A stretch of 27,777 nucleotides of DNA from Flavobacterium psychrophilum. Lineage in GTDB: Bacteria > Bacteroidota > Bacteroidia > Flavobacteriales > Flavobacteriaceae. The notes beneath the pieces were generated by a model. That model was not told the DNA's origin and made no database searches. It worked only from the letters and a program-made list of their open reading frames with translations. This document shows, in pieces, positions 1 through 7,976 of the stretch. Numbering within the stretch: position 1 is the first letter of the stretch; the number at the start of each line of letters is the position of its first letter. The position numbers were made by a program, and so were the translations under genes. The stretch lies in assembly GCA_022729635.1 (NCBI GenBank), contig DZAU01000010.1:1-27777 (forward strand), written 5' to 3'.

Positions 1-1364
1 CCAATGACAAAACCATCGGCAGCTTTTCGTGTTACCGCCGTTTCCATATTGACCCACGGATTTATTTCTTTTACCACTGGTCCATCAGTTGATAGAGCTA
101 AATTTATTCCGCTTTCCAGAACGGTTTTGCACGGATAAACTACATCGAGCAATTCGTCAGGCATCGTGCTTTTGAAATTATTTGCCAATTCGTAAATGAA
201 AACGGGTTGCATCGCAGCAGTCATATTCATCTCTTGAAAATCCTTTATATTTTCATTGGATAAAAATCCAACGTGTTCAATTCTATGCTTTAAAGTATTG
301 TCGATTTTGAATAAATCGCGATACACTTTCAATGTCAAATCGATAGCTTGGTGACCAATGGCGTGTGTTGCCACCGAAAATCCTTTTTCAACCGCTTCTT
401 TGGCAGTTTTATAGAATTTATCATAATCCAATCTCAAAACGCCTTTATAATCCTTGGTGTTTTTGTAAGGAACATTGATAGCTGCTGTTGCTGAACTTAA
501 ACCTCCATCGGCAAAGAACTTCACGGTTTTTATTTGTAAAAATTCCGATTCATATTTTTCGGGCAAAACCTGAATTTCGTCGCTTCCGTCAGGAATTCGA
601 AGCGGAAAAACATTCATTCTCACTTTCAACAATCCTTCCTTATCCAATCGGATATAAGCATCCAAAAGTTCTTCATTCGCAGCAGGATCAGTTGCACTCG
701 TAATGCCGAGACTCAACAGATAATTATGCGCTTCAAGAATCATATTTTTATATTCTTCGAAAGTAAAAGAGGGAATATTATTCATAATCAATCCCAAGGC
801 TCTTTCGGTAAAAATACCTTGTAAACTTCCATCTTTATTTTTGCGAATTTCTCCACCAAAAGGTGCTGACGTTGCTTCTGAAACTCCCGAAATTTTTATG
901 GCTTTTGAATTGGCAATACCAATATGGGCGCAAGTACGAATCACAAAAACAGGTCTGTCTGAAATTACTTCGTCCAAATCTTCTTTAGTAGGCAATCGTT
1001 TTTCTTCGAGCACCATTTCGTTGACTCCACGAGCCATAATCCAGTTAGATTTTGGATTTTTCTCAGCAAATTCTTTTAACTTTTGTTTGAATTCAATTAT
1101 GGATTTTATACCACGAACATCGAGCATATACGTTCGAAGATGTCCAATCTTCCAAACGTGAATATGAGCGTCATTGAGACCTGGCACAATCGTTTTTCCT
1201 TGAAAATCTATTGTTTCTTGAAAAGAGCCAAATTGATTTTTTAGTTCCAATTCAGTTCCAACTGCTTCAATTTTACCCAAATCATTTATTACCATAGCAT
1301 CTGCTTTTGGAAAAGCATCATCCATAGTTAAAATATTGGCGTTATGTATTAATTTGAAATTCAT
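1..1364 (-). CDS. YtcJ-type amidohydrolase, 3' end cut by window edge
   Basis: This is a metal-dependent hydrolase of the amidohydrolase superfamily (amidohydrolase family 3, YtcJ-like), probably cytoplasmic because no signal peptide is visible. About 454 codons are open from the ATG at 1362-1364 to the left edge with no stop; the family is usually around 530-560 residues, so the C-terminus is missing. Visible family marks are VPGLNDAHIHVW with the paired metal histidines near residues 67 and 69, FFADGGLSSATAA, ATHAIGHQAID, HRIEHVGF and the late aspartate in LSTDGPV. It lies 63 nt downstream of the gabT-like gene on the same strand and may be the last gene of the nhaC-GNAT-GNAT-aminotransferase operon. 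YtcJ-like enzymes have poorly defined substrates. Hydrolysis of an N-acyl or amide bond in the same pathway as the acetyltransferases is an inference only. Confidence 0.85.
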   Translation of the reverse strand, partial: MNFKLIHNANILTMDDAFPKADAMVINDLGKIEAVGTELELKNQFGSFQETIDFQGKTIVPGLNDAHIHVWKIGHLRTYMLDVRGIKSIIEFKQKLKEFAEKNPKSNWIMARGVNEMVLEEKRLPTKEDLDEVISDRPVFVIRTCAHIGIANSKAIKISGVSEATSAPFGGEIRKNKDGSLQGIFTERALGLIMNNIPSFTFEEYKNMILEAHNYLLSLGITSATDPAANEELLDAYIRLDKEGLLKVRMNVFPLRIPDGSDEIQVLPEKYESEFLQIKTVKFFADGGLSSATAAINVPYKNTKDYKGVLRLDYDKFYKTAKEAVEKGFSVATHAIGHQAIDLTLKVYRDLFKIDNTLKHRIEHVGFLSNENIKDFQEMNMTAAMQPVFIYELANNFKSTMPDELLDVVYPCKTVLESGINLALSTDGPVVKEINPWVNMETAVTRKAADGFVI

Positions 1365-1379
1365 TATTTTGGTATTTCT

Positions 1380-1403
1380 CGCAAAGTCACAAAGACACAA
1401 AGT
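1380..1403. repeat. Three octamer tandem repeats, (C)RCAAAGW type
   Basis: Three consecutive 8-bp units, CGCAAAGT, CACAAAGA and CACAAAGT, lie in the 63-nt gap between the gabT-like stop codon and the amidohydrolase start. Similar CTTTGCG/CTTTGTG oligomer strings are, as I recall, common in flavobacterial intergenic DNA. No function is apparent. Confidence 0.6.
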
Positions 1404-1427
1404 TTTTAACTAAACGTTTCAAATAAA

Positions 1428-2771
1428 CTATTTTCTTTCCGCTAAAACGTCTGCAATTGCTTGCTCTATCACGTCCATTCCTTCGTTTAGTTGTTCGTCA
1501 GTAATTACAATTGGAGGCAAGAAACGGATACAGTTTGTGTATAAACCGGCACGAATCAAAATCAAACCATTGGATACACATTTTTTGATTACTGCCATTG
1601 CAAAATCCATATCTGGTTCTTTGGTTTTTCTGTCTTTTACAAATTCAACTACAAGCATCGCTCCCAGTCCTCGAATGTCGCCAATTATTGAAAATTTGTC
1701 TTTCATTGTTGTCAATCGGCTAACAATAATATTGCCAACGTGAGTTGATTTTGCCAAAAATTCTGGTGTATTGATTTGTTTTACCGTTTCTAAAGCGGCT
1801 ACAACTGCAAGCGGACTTCCGGAATAAGTTCCTCCCACTCCACCTAAATGTGGTGCATCCATAATTTCGGCTCTTCCTGTGGTGGCGCTGATTGGCATTC
1901 CTGAACCGATAGATTTTGCCATAGTCACGATGTCTGGAATTACGCCAGAATGTTCGATAGAAAGGAATTTTCCTGTTCTTCCAGCTCCAGCCTGTACTTC
2001 ATCGGCAATGAAAACGATGCCGTGTTGGTCGCAAACTTGTCTAATTTTTTCGAGGAAACGTTTTGGAACCGGGATAAATCCACCTTCACCTTGAACAGGC
2101 TCGATGATAATTGCTGCCACTGCTGATGGATCGACGTGAGAAATTAGATTTTGGTCAAATCGTTCGATACAAAAATCGATGTATTCTTCTTCGGTCATAG
2201 AATCCGGTTTTCTATACACATTTGGTGAATGAAAACGGTAAATGTCTGGAGCAAAATTTCCAAAACCTCTTTTGAACAAACCGTATTTACTGGTCAAACT
2301 CAAAGTAAGCATCGTTCTTCCGTGATAAGCCCCTTCAAAACAAATAACAGCTGGTCTTTTTGTGTAATATTTAGCCGTAGAGATGGCATTTTCGACTGCT
2401 TCAGAACCGGAACAAGCCAATAAAGTTTTCTTTGGAAAATCGCCAGGAGTCAAAGAATTTAGCAGTTCGGCAAATTCTATATACGGCTCAAAAGTAGTTA
2501 CTAATGCTCCGGTATGAATGTATTTATCCATTTGATCTTTGATGGCATTGACAACCGCTTCTGGTCTGTGTCCTAAATTTACCATCCCGATTCCACCGGC
2601 AAAATCAATTAATTGATTTCCATCAACATCCCAAACCAAAGCTCCTTCGGCTTTTTCTACAACCACTTCGGTAGATTTTCCTAAACCTGCTGGCAAAGCT
2701 GCCATTCTTCTTGCTAATATCAGTGCGCTTTTTGGACCTGGAATTTCTGATACTTTTTTAATGTGTTTCAT
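1428..2771 (-). CDS. gabT: Class III PLP aminotransferase, GabT-like (4-aminobutyrate family)
   Basis: This is a PLP-dependent class III (fold type I) aminotransferase that most resembles 4-aminobutyrate--2-oxoglutarate transaminase, which converts GABA to succinate semialdehyde in the cytoplasm. At 447 residues it is slightly longer than E. coli GabT. Visible marks are WDVDGNQLIDFAGGIG near 47-62, the cofactor phosphate loop CSGSEAVENA at 120-129, YHGRT near 149-153, the DEVQAGAGRTG motif with the pyridine-binding Asp257, and the Schiff-base lysine K286 in MAKSIGSGMP. The LGGVGGTYSGSPLA segment also matches the GabT type. It lies 47 nt downstream of two acetyltransferase genes and an NhaC-type transporter on the same strand, so it is probably co-transcribed with them. 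The exact amino donor (GABA, beta-alanine, 5-aminovalerate, ornithine-like) is not certain; the class and fold are. Confidence 0.85.
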   Translation of the reverse strand: MKHIKKVSEIPGPKSALILARRMAALPAGLGKSTEVVVEKAEGALVWDVDGNQLIDFAGGIGMVNLGHRPEAVVNAIKDQMDKYIHTGALVTTFEPYIEFAELLNSLTPGDFPKKTLLACSGSEAVENAISTAKYYTKRPAVICFEGAYHGRTMLTLSLTSKYGLFKRGFGNFAPDIYRFHSPNVYRKPDSMTEEEYIDFCIERFDQNLISHVDPSAVAAIIIEPVQGEGGFIPVPKRFLEKIRQVCDQHGIVFIADEVQAGAGRTGKFLSIEHSGVIPDIVTMAKSIGSGMPISATTGRAEIMDAPHLGGVGGTYSGSPLAVVAALETVKQINTPEFLAKSTHVGNIIVSRLTTMKDKFSIIGDIRGLGAMLVVEFVKDRKTKEPDMDFAMAVIKKCVSNGLILIRAGLYTNCIRFLPPIVITDEQLNEGMDVIEQAIADVLAERK

Positions 2772-2818
2772 TTTTTTAGTTTTTAGGCCTTTGGCGAAAG
2801 CCGGTAGCCAATCATTAA

Positions 2819-3487
2819 TTATTTAAAATATTTTTCTTCTAATTTATAATTTTCATCAACCGGATAGTACATTAAAATACTTGCGTCACCTGATTCAGGA
2901 TCACTTATATAATTGTACAAGGCGTTTATCCATCGAAAACCAGCCTTTAGTTGTGGTGTAATTGTAGGATCTGTGAATTCATTTTTTTCTAAGCGTTCAC
3001 AATATTCCTCAATAGTCATTTTGTCTTTTACTTTGCCATATCCAATGGTCATTCCGGCAATTATCTGTGCTTTAATTCCCAATATTCTGCATACTTGATG
3101 TCGTGCTTTGTACATTTCTTTAGAAAGTCCTAAACCTCTAAATTCAGGCAAAACACCCATATCGAACCCATACATCCAGTCGCCATCGGGTTTGTGAGCA
3201 TTTGTAATCCATAAATTATCACAGGAATCCAAAAAAGTATGTTCGTGTTCAGGAAAATCGCATCGAAAAGTGCTGGCTGAACCTATAACTAAACCGTCTT
3301 TCTCTACAACCAATTGACCTTCCAGGAATATTTTGATATGATTGGCAAAATGAGCTCTATTCATCAACTCCGATTCATGTAGGGTTGGGAAACATTTTGC
3401 CTGTACATATTCCATTCGAATTGCATCCTCAGGAGTTGCATTTCTTACTGTAAAACTTCCGTCTAAAATTGTATTATTGATCATCAT
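2819..3487 (-). CDS. GNAT-family N-acetyltransferase (second of tandem pair)
   Basis: This is a GNAT acetyltransferase that should move the acetyl group of acetyl-CoA to an amine; its substrate is unknown. The open frame extends to 3529, which would overlap the upstream gene by 32 nt. The start was set at the ATG at 3485-3487 (the next codon is also ATG) because that lies just after the upstream stop at 3498, and because the protein then aligns end to end with its neighbour (TILDGSFTVRNATPEDAI against EILEDFIIRNATPDDAI). The acetyl-CoA loop is in VLPEFRGLGLSKEMY. The DGDWMYG, AGMTIGYGKVKDKMT and FTDPTITPQLKAGFRW blocks recall the GNAT module of bifunctional GNAT/carbon-nitrogen hydrolase proteins (YhcX-like), but no hydrolase domain is attached here. 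The resemblance is from memory and not tested. Confidence 0.85.
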   Translation of the reverse strand: MMINNTILDGSFTVRNATPEDAIRMEYVQAKCFPTLHESELMNRAHFANHIKIFLEGQLVVEKDGLVIGSASTFRCDFPEHEHTFLDSCDNLWITNAHKPDGDWMYGFDMGVLPEFRGLGLSKEMYKARHQVCRILGIKAQIIAGMTIGYGKVKDKMTIEEYCERLEKNEFTDPTITPQLKAGFRWINALYNYISDPESGDASILMYYPVDENYKLEEKYFK

Positions 3488-3497
3488 TGGTTTTAAT

Positions 3498-4154
3498 TTA
3501 GCGACTTTTGCTAATTCTATAATCTTCATCTACCGGAAAATACATCAACACACAAGCAAATCCAGCTTGCGGATCATTGATGTGATTATAAAGAGGTCTT
3601 ATCCATCTGAAACCGGCTTTCATTTGCGGAGTAATTGTGGGATCAGTAAATTTCTTTATTTCTAAAGCATAACAATATTCCTCAATTGTCATTCTGCTTT
3701 TTACTCTGCCGTAACCAATAGTCATTCCTGCAATTAATTGTCCTTTTAATCCTAATTTTTTTCCAATTTCTTGTCTTGCTAAGTACAATTCTCTTGAAAA
3801 CCCCATCCCTCTATATTCAGGTAAAACTCCAATATCGATTCCGTACATCCAATCGCCGTCTGGAACATGTGTATTTGTTATCCATAAATTGTCGGTAATT
3901 TCAAGATATGTTGGGTCATGATCAGGGAAATTACTTCTCATAGAACTGGCAGAACCAACGATTATTCCATCCATTTCAATCACAATTTGACCTTCAGGAA
4001 ATATTTTTATATGATTCAAAAAATGATTCCTATTCATTAATGCCGATTCGTGCAAACTAGGATAACATTGTTTTTGAACGTACTCCATCTGAATTGCATC
4101 ATCTGGAGTAGCGTTTCTAATTATAAAATCTTCTAAAATTTCTTTTCGAATCAT
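3498..4154 (-). CDS. GNAT-family N-acetyltransferase (first of tandem pair)
   Basis: This 218-residue GNAT acetyltransferase is a close paralogue of the next gene downstream; by eye well over half the positions are identical along the whole length, so the two arose by tandem duplication. Conserved blocks are RNATPDDAIQMEYVQ near 13-27, NHIKIFPEGQIVIEMDG near 47-63, DNLWITNTHVPDGDWMYG near 88-105, the acetyl-CoA loop EYRGMGF at 113-119, and FTDPTITPQMKAGFRW. It starts 9 nt after the NhaC-family gene's stop and ends 10 nt before its paralogue, so the three are very likely one transcript. The place between a transporter and an aminotransferase suggests it acts on an imported amine or amino acid, or on a pathway intermediate. 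The substrate cannot be named. Confidence 0.87.
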   Translation of the reverse strand: MIRKEILEDFIIRNATPDDAIQMEYVQKQCYPSLHESALMNRNHFLNHIKIFPEGQIVIEMDGIIVGSASSMRSNFPDHDPTYLEITDNLWITNTHVPDGDWMYGIDIGVLPEYRGMGFSRELYLARQEIGKKLGLKGQLIAGMTIGYGRVKSRMTIEEYCYALEIKKFTDPTITPQMKAGFRWIRPLYNHINDPQAGFACVLMYFPVDEDYRISKSR

Positions 4155-4163
4155 AAAATCAAA

Positions 4164-5699
4164 TTATATTACAAAACCGGCAATAAGATATATTACTGAT
4201 GATACAACAAAAATTATCATTTGATATGGAAATTGCGAAATACCATGTTTCATCATATCCACTTTACAAGACTGAGCGGTAAGTACTCTGTTGTCAGAGA
4301 AGAAACAAGCAGCTGCACCCCAAACGGTTCCTGAAGCCAATGCTCCTTGTGTCAACCAGAAGTCTGCTCCCACTTGATTAGATAAAATGGCTGTTGTAGG
4401 CACAAGAATTGCATAAATTCCCCAGTTTGAACCTGTTGCCCAGCAAATCCAAGCTACTAAAACAAAAACTATAAATGGTAGTGTAGCATTGTTTAACCAA
4501 CTAATACCTTCTAAATGTGAAGCCACAAATTCATTAAATCCAAGTGCATTTTGAACATCTTTTAACAAATAAGTAAATCCTAAAACGGCCAATACAAAAG
4601 TGATCAATTCCATTCCTTTTACAAAATTTCTAGAAATTTTATGAAAATCTACAATTTTGAATAGCCAGAAATACAAATATACAAATACACAAGCAGTGGC
4701 AATACCTCTTAATGCATCAATGCTACCAAAAATATAATCCATAGAGAATGTAAATCCACTTCCCCAATAATCAAAATCCCAAGGGTAAGGGAAAATAGTA
4801 CAGAAAATCAGCACTAATAAAGGCATTAAGAAATACATTACTTTACCTTCATTTTTTACTTTTTTATTTAATCTTTCTTTTTTTTCTTCGATGACAACCG
4901 CAGCTTCGGCATCTTTTATTCCTTTAAAATCCGGAAGAAATTCATATACAACTAATGCCCCAAGAATTAAAGAAATCCAAGCAGAAAAATTATATGGAAT
5001 GGTATGCATAAATGCTTCAATTGGACTTGTAATTGCATTTCCAGCACTGTCCATAACACCGCCTTCTATTGCTGCGATTTGAGTTCCGTAAAAAATAGTC
5101 CAAGTAGAAATAGGAAAAATAATTGTCAATGGCACACAAACAAAACTCAAAACCAAAGCTAATTTATCTCTGGAAACTCCAAATTTATCTGTAATAGGTC
5201 TCATTGTATTTCCTACAGATAACGCACTGAAATAATCGTCCAAGAAAAAGAAAAAGCTCAACCAATACGTCATCAATAACGATTGTTTTTTGGTTTTCAC
5301 ATGGTTTTCTGAATATTTTCCCACCGCTTTAATCCCTCCTGATGCCACAACCATTTGCACAAATGCACCATATAAAATACACACTAATATTACCCAAATT
5401 AATCCTCCGTCATGGGCATCTCTTGATATCGATGAAAATAATCCATCAAACATATTTAAAGGAAAAATCATTCCTTCTCCTTCTGGAAACCATTCTTTAG
5501 ATCCTCCTTGTTTTGCTAAAAGTATAAATCCTATAGCGCAACCTATAATAAGAGGTTCTAATGCTTTCCTTGTCATAATTGCAATTCCTAATACGGTAAA
5601 TGCCGGAACTAATGCATGCCAATTAATAACATAACAAAGAGCTGCCAATAATAATAAAGCAACTCCAATAATGGTCGAGACAGATTTCATTGATTTCAT
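4164..5699 (-). CDS. NhaC-family sodium-coupled antiporter or symporter
   Basis: This 511-residue integral membrane protein belongs to the NhaC family of the ion transporter superfamily. Many hydrophobic segments are visible (for example residues 9-26, 99-121, 142-153, 182-200, 230-250 and 490-510). The diagnostic stretch is FFFFLDDYFSALSVGNTMRP at about 149-168, followed by ITDKFGVSRDKLA; a second family block is CWATGSNWGIYAILVP. Members are annotated as Na+/H+ antiporters, but several exchange or co-transport organic solutes. Placed first in an operon with two acetyltransferases and a GabT-like aminotransferase, this one is more likely to move an amino acid or similar metabolite than to serve general pH balance; that is inference. 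It is the promoter-proximal gene, divergent from the aldehyde dehydrogenase gene. Two in-frame ATGs (5699 and 5690) are possible starts. Confidence 0.85.
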   Translation of the reverse strand: MKSMKSVSTIIGVALLLLAALCYVINWHALVPAFTVLGIAIMTRKALEPLIIGCAIGFILLAKQGGSKEWFPEGEGMIFPLNMFDGLFSSISRDAHDGGLIWVILVCILYGAFVQMVVASGGIKAVGKYSENHVKTKKQSLLMTYWLSFFFFLDDYFSALSVGNTMRPITDKFGVSRDKLALVLSFVCVPLTIIFPISTWTIFYGTQIAAIEGGVMDSAGNAITSPIEAFMHTIPYNFSAWISLILGALVVYEFLPDFKGIKDAEAAVVIEEKKERLNKKVKNEGKVMYFLMPLLVLIFCTIFPYPWDFDYWGSGFTFSMDYIFGSIDALRGIATACVFVYLYFWLFKIVDFHKISRNFVKGMELITFVLAVLGFTYLLKDVQNALGFNEFVASHLEGISWLNNATLPFIVFVLVAWICWATGSNWGIYAILVPTTAILSNQVGADFWLTQGALASGTVWGAAACFFSDNRVLTAQSCKVDMMKHGISQFPYQMIIFVVSSVIYLIAGFVI

Positions 5700-5770
5700 T
5701 CGGTTTTGGTTTTGGTTAATAAATAATAATTAAAATTAAGTTGGTTTTTAACTGATATTTTACGAAAATT

Positions 5771-5840
5771 CCACAAATATTAAACTTGCAAATAAATTAA
5801 CATATGTATCAATATTTTGTAAATCTAACAATATTTTTGA
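5771..5840. promoter_or_regulatory. Possible operator: three AATATTT(T)G boxes in the divergent spacer
   Basis: The 210-nt spacer between the two divergent catabolic gene sets holds CAATATTTTG at 5810-5819 and CAATATTTTTG at 5829-5839, 19 nt apart (about two helical turns). A related box lies in inverted orientation at 5771-5782 (TAATATTTGTGG read on the minus strand). The spacing on one DNA face suggests a regulator site controlling both sides, but the region is very AT-rich and chance similarity is possible. No regulator gene lies in the window's left part. Confidence 0.3.
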
Positions 5841-5879
5841 CACACACAAAAAAATTTATTTATTTTTTAAAATTTTTTG

Positions 5880-5887
5880 TATATTTG
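5880..5887 (+). promoter_or_regulatory. Putative -7 element for the aldehyde dehydrogenase operon
   Basis: TATATTTG matches the Bacteroidetes housekeeping -7 consensus TAnnTTTG exactly and lies 22 nt before the start codon at 5910. No good TTTG -33 box is found 19-21 nt upstream, so the promoter may be weak or activator-dependent. Confidence 0.45.
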
Positions 5888-5909
5888 AAAAAAATTTAAA
5901 ATCGATATT

Positions 5910-7367
5910 ATGTTATTTAATGAAGTAAAAAACTTTATAAACGGGGAATTCAAAGCCGGAAGTTCTACAAAAATCCATACGATTATCTCTCCTTTAGACG
6001 GTGAGAAATTAACTACTTTCAATGAATCTACTATGGAGGATTTGAATGAAATTGTTGCTACTGCTCAAAAAGCACAAAAAAATTGGCAAAAAGTTACCTC
6101 AAAAGAAAGAGTTCAAGTTTTCTATAAATACAAGCAGTTATTAGAAAAAAATAGTGCTGAACTTACCGAAATTATTTACCGAGAAAACGGGAAAATTCAC
6201 GGTGAGGCAAAAGCCGAAATTGACAAAGCAATCGAACTAACAGAATTTGCCTGCTCGCTACCACAATTTGTAAATGGCGAAAATATGGAAGTGAGCCGTG
6301 GAGTTTATTGCTCTTCTACCCGATTGCCTTTGGGAGTTGTAGCTTCAATAGTTCCATTCAATTTTCCGAGTATGGTTCCGCATTGGACAATAGTTAACGC
6401 AATTGCTCTTGGAAATGCCATGATTTTAAAACCGTCAGAATCGGTACCAATCAGTGCTCAATATATTGCCAAATTATTAAAAGAAGCAGGACTTCCAGAC
6501 GGACTCTTTAATATAATCAACGGGACACAATCTACAGTTGAGAACTTATGTGATCATCCCGGAATCAAAGCCGTGACTTTTGTTGGCTCTACCAAAGTGG
6601 CCAAAATCGTTTATCAAAGAGCCAGCAATAATTTGAAACAAGTATTGGCTCTTGGCGGAGCAAAAAATCATATTATTTTATTGCCGGATGCACATCCGGA
6701 TATGGCTTCTTCTAATATTGTGGCTTCAATGAGCGGTTGTGCTGGTCAGCGTTGTATGGCTGCAGCCACTTTAATTGCTGTTGGGAATTGCGATGCTATT
6801 CTTGATAAACTAATAGGTGATGCTCAAAAAATTCAATGTGGAACCACTCTAGGCGCAGTTGTTTCTAAAGCTGCCAAAGAAAGAATTGAAGGTTACATCA
6901 CTGAAGCCGAACAACAAGGAGCCAAAATCATTCTTGACGGAAGAAACACCATTGTTCCCGGAAAAGAAAATGGTTTTTATGTAGGACCAACCATTATAGA
7001 TTATGCCACTGCCGATATGAAAGTGGCTAGAGAAGAAATTTTTGGACCCGTTTTAACCATTGTTCGTGTTAAAACAATCGATGAAGCTTTGGCAATCGAA
7101 AACGCAAATCCTTATGGAAATGCGTGTTCTGTATTCACCCAAAGTGGCGGATTGGCAAATTACGTTACCGAAAATGCTTCGGCAGGAATGTGTGGCGTAA
7201 ACATTGGCGTTCCTGTTCCTAGAGAGCCTTTTGGTTTTGGAGGATGGAATGAATCTCGTTTTGGTTCAGGTGATATCACCGGAAAAAGTTCCATTGGATT
7301 TTTTACCAAAGAAAAGAAAACAACCACCAAATGGAATCCTGAAGCAGGAACGAATTGGATGAGCTAA
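5910..7367 (+). CDS. CoA-acylating semialdehyde dehydrogenase, MmsA-like
   Basis: This 485-residue NAD-dependent aldehyde dehydrogenase is of the methylmalonate-semialdehyde dehydrogenase type, which oxidises malonate or methylmalonate semialdehyde to acetyl- or propionyl-CoA. Marks seen are the cofactor segment IVPFNFPSMVP at 147-157 (MmsA enzymes have a similar PFNFPxMxP), K174 in LKPSES, the TFVGSTKVA loop at 223-231, LALGGAKNHIILLPDAH at about 246-262, and the catalytic Cys282 in GCAGQRCM, the block that marks the MmsA branch. EIFGPVLTIVRV near the C-terminus is general to the superfamily. It is the first gene of a plus-strand set with a GNAT and a class III aminotransferase, which would supply a semialdehyde by transamination. 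The substrate could be malonate, methylmalonate or a related semialdehyde; the exact one is open. Confidence 0.8.
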   Translation: MLFNEVKNFINGEFKAGSSTKIHTIISPLDGEKLTTFNESTMEDLNEIVATAQKAQKNWQKVTSKERVQVFYKYKQLLEKNSAELTEIIYRENGKIHGEAKAEIDKAIELTEFACSLPQFVNGENMEVSRGVYCSSTRLPLGVVASIVPFNFPSMVPHWTIVNAIALGNAMILKPSESVPISAQYIAKLLKEAGLPDGLFNIINGTQSTVENLCDHPGIKAVTFVGSTKVAKIVYQRASNNLKQVLALGGAKNHIILLPDAHPDMASSNIVASMSGCAGQRCMAAATLIAVGNCDAILDKLIGDAQKIQCGTTLGAVVSKAAKERIEGYITEAEQQGAKIILDGRNTIVPGKENGFYVGPTIIDYATADMKVAREEIFGPVLTIVRVKTIDEALAIENANPYGNACSVFTQSGGLANYVTENASAGMCGVNIGVPVPREPFGFGGWNESRFGSGDITGKSSIGFFTKEKKTTTKWNPEAGTNWMS

Positions 7368-7381
7368 TAAAAAGTACAATT

Positions 7382-7409
7382 TACGAAGTGTGAAATACGA
7401 AATATGAAA
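7382..7409. repeat. Four heptamer tandem repeats, TRYGAAA type
   Basis: TACGAAG, TGTGAAA, TACGAAA and TATGAAA follow one another without a gap, beginning 14 nt after the aldehyde dehydrogenase stop codon. The copies are degenerate, which suggests an old array. No function is visible. Confidence 0.55.
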
Positions 7410-7461
7410 TTGATATTGAATTTTGACATTGGGATTACCATTGAAATTATTAGAATGAATA

Positions 7462-7941
7462 ATGCTAGATAAAGTCACATCGTCAGATTTTGAAATTATT
7501 TACGGATTATATATGAATCCTGAAGTAAATCCGTATTTGTTATACGAAATGATGGATGAGAAAAGTTTTGAACCCATTTTTGAAGATTTGCTAAAAGATG
7601 AAGCTTTATACCTATATATATACGAGAATAAAAAAGTGGGAATGTGCAAACTTATTCATCAAAAACACCGCAACGAACACATTGTTTATTTAGGTGGAGT
7701 TGCCATTCATCCCGATTATTCCGGAAAAGGTTTTGGCAAAAAGATGCTATTCGAAATTATTGATTTTTGCAAAAAAAATGCTATTCTACGAATCGAATTG
7801 AGTGTGGCTGTTCATAATCTAAAAGCAATTCAACTCTATGAAAATGTGGGTTTTACCAAAGAAGGGATTTTAAGAAAATACACCTATCTGAAAAGTAAAA
7901 ATGAATTTATAGATGAAGCAATAATGTCTTACCTATTTTAA
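7462..7941 (+). CDS. GNAT-family N-acetyltransferase (RimI/RimJ-like size)
   Basis: This 159-residue single-domain GNAT protein transfers acetyl from acetyl-CoA to an amine of unknown identity. The acetyl-CoA binding loop reads GGVAIHPDYSGKGFGKKML at about residues 77-95, followed by the usual ALRIELSVAVHNLKAIQLYENVGF pattern in part (ELSVAVHNLKAIQLYENVGF), where the asparagine and tyrosine are typical of the fold's C-terminal half. It is unrelated in detail to the tandem GNAT pair on the other strand. It sits between the aldehyde dehydrogenase (94 nt upstream) and the second aminotransferase (35 nt downstream). An ATG eight nt upstream opens a different frame that stops at once, so 7462 is the best start. 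It may be a protein or small-molecule acetylase; co-transcription with a catabolic pathway is the only clue. Confidence 0.82.
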   Translation: MLDKVTSSDFEIIYGLYMNPEVNPYLLYEMMDEKSFEPIFEDLLKDEALYLYIYENKKVGMCKLIHQKHRNEHIVYLGGVAIHPDYSGKGFGKKMLFEIIDFCKKNAILRIELSVAVHNLKAIQLYENVGFTKEGILRKYTYLKSKNEFIDEAIMSYLF

Positions 7942-7976
7942 AATAAATCAAAAACCAAAATATTAAATTAAATACA

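Noticed and set aside
488..1161. Plus-strand open frames of 71 and 106 codons
   Set aside because: They lie antisense within the amidohydrolase gene, whose catalytic motifs are clear on the minus strand; they are frame shadows.
2785..2810. GGC-GAAA-GCC hairpin between the gabT-like gene and the second GNAT gene, as a terminator or regulatory RNA
   Set aside because: The stem is just 3 bp around a GAAA loop, with no T-run in the right place; too weak to call.
3485..3529. Longer form of the second GNAT gene starting at 3529, overlapping the first GNAT gene by 32 nt
   Set aside because: The extra residues (MKIIELAKVAKLKP) have no counterpart in the paralogue; the ATG at 3487 gives end-to-end alignment and normal operon spacing.
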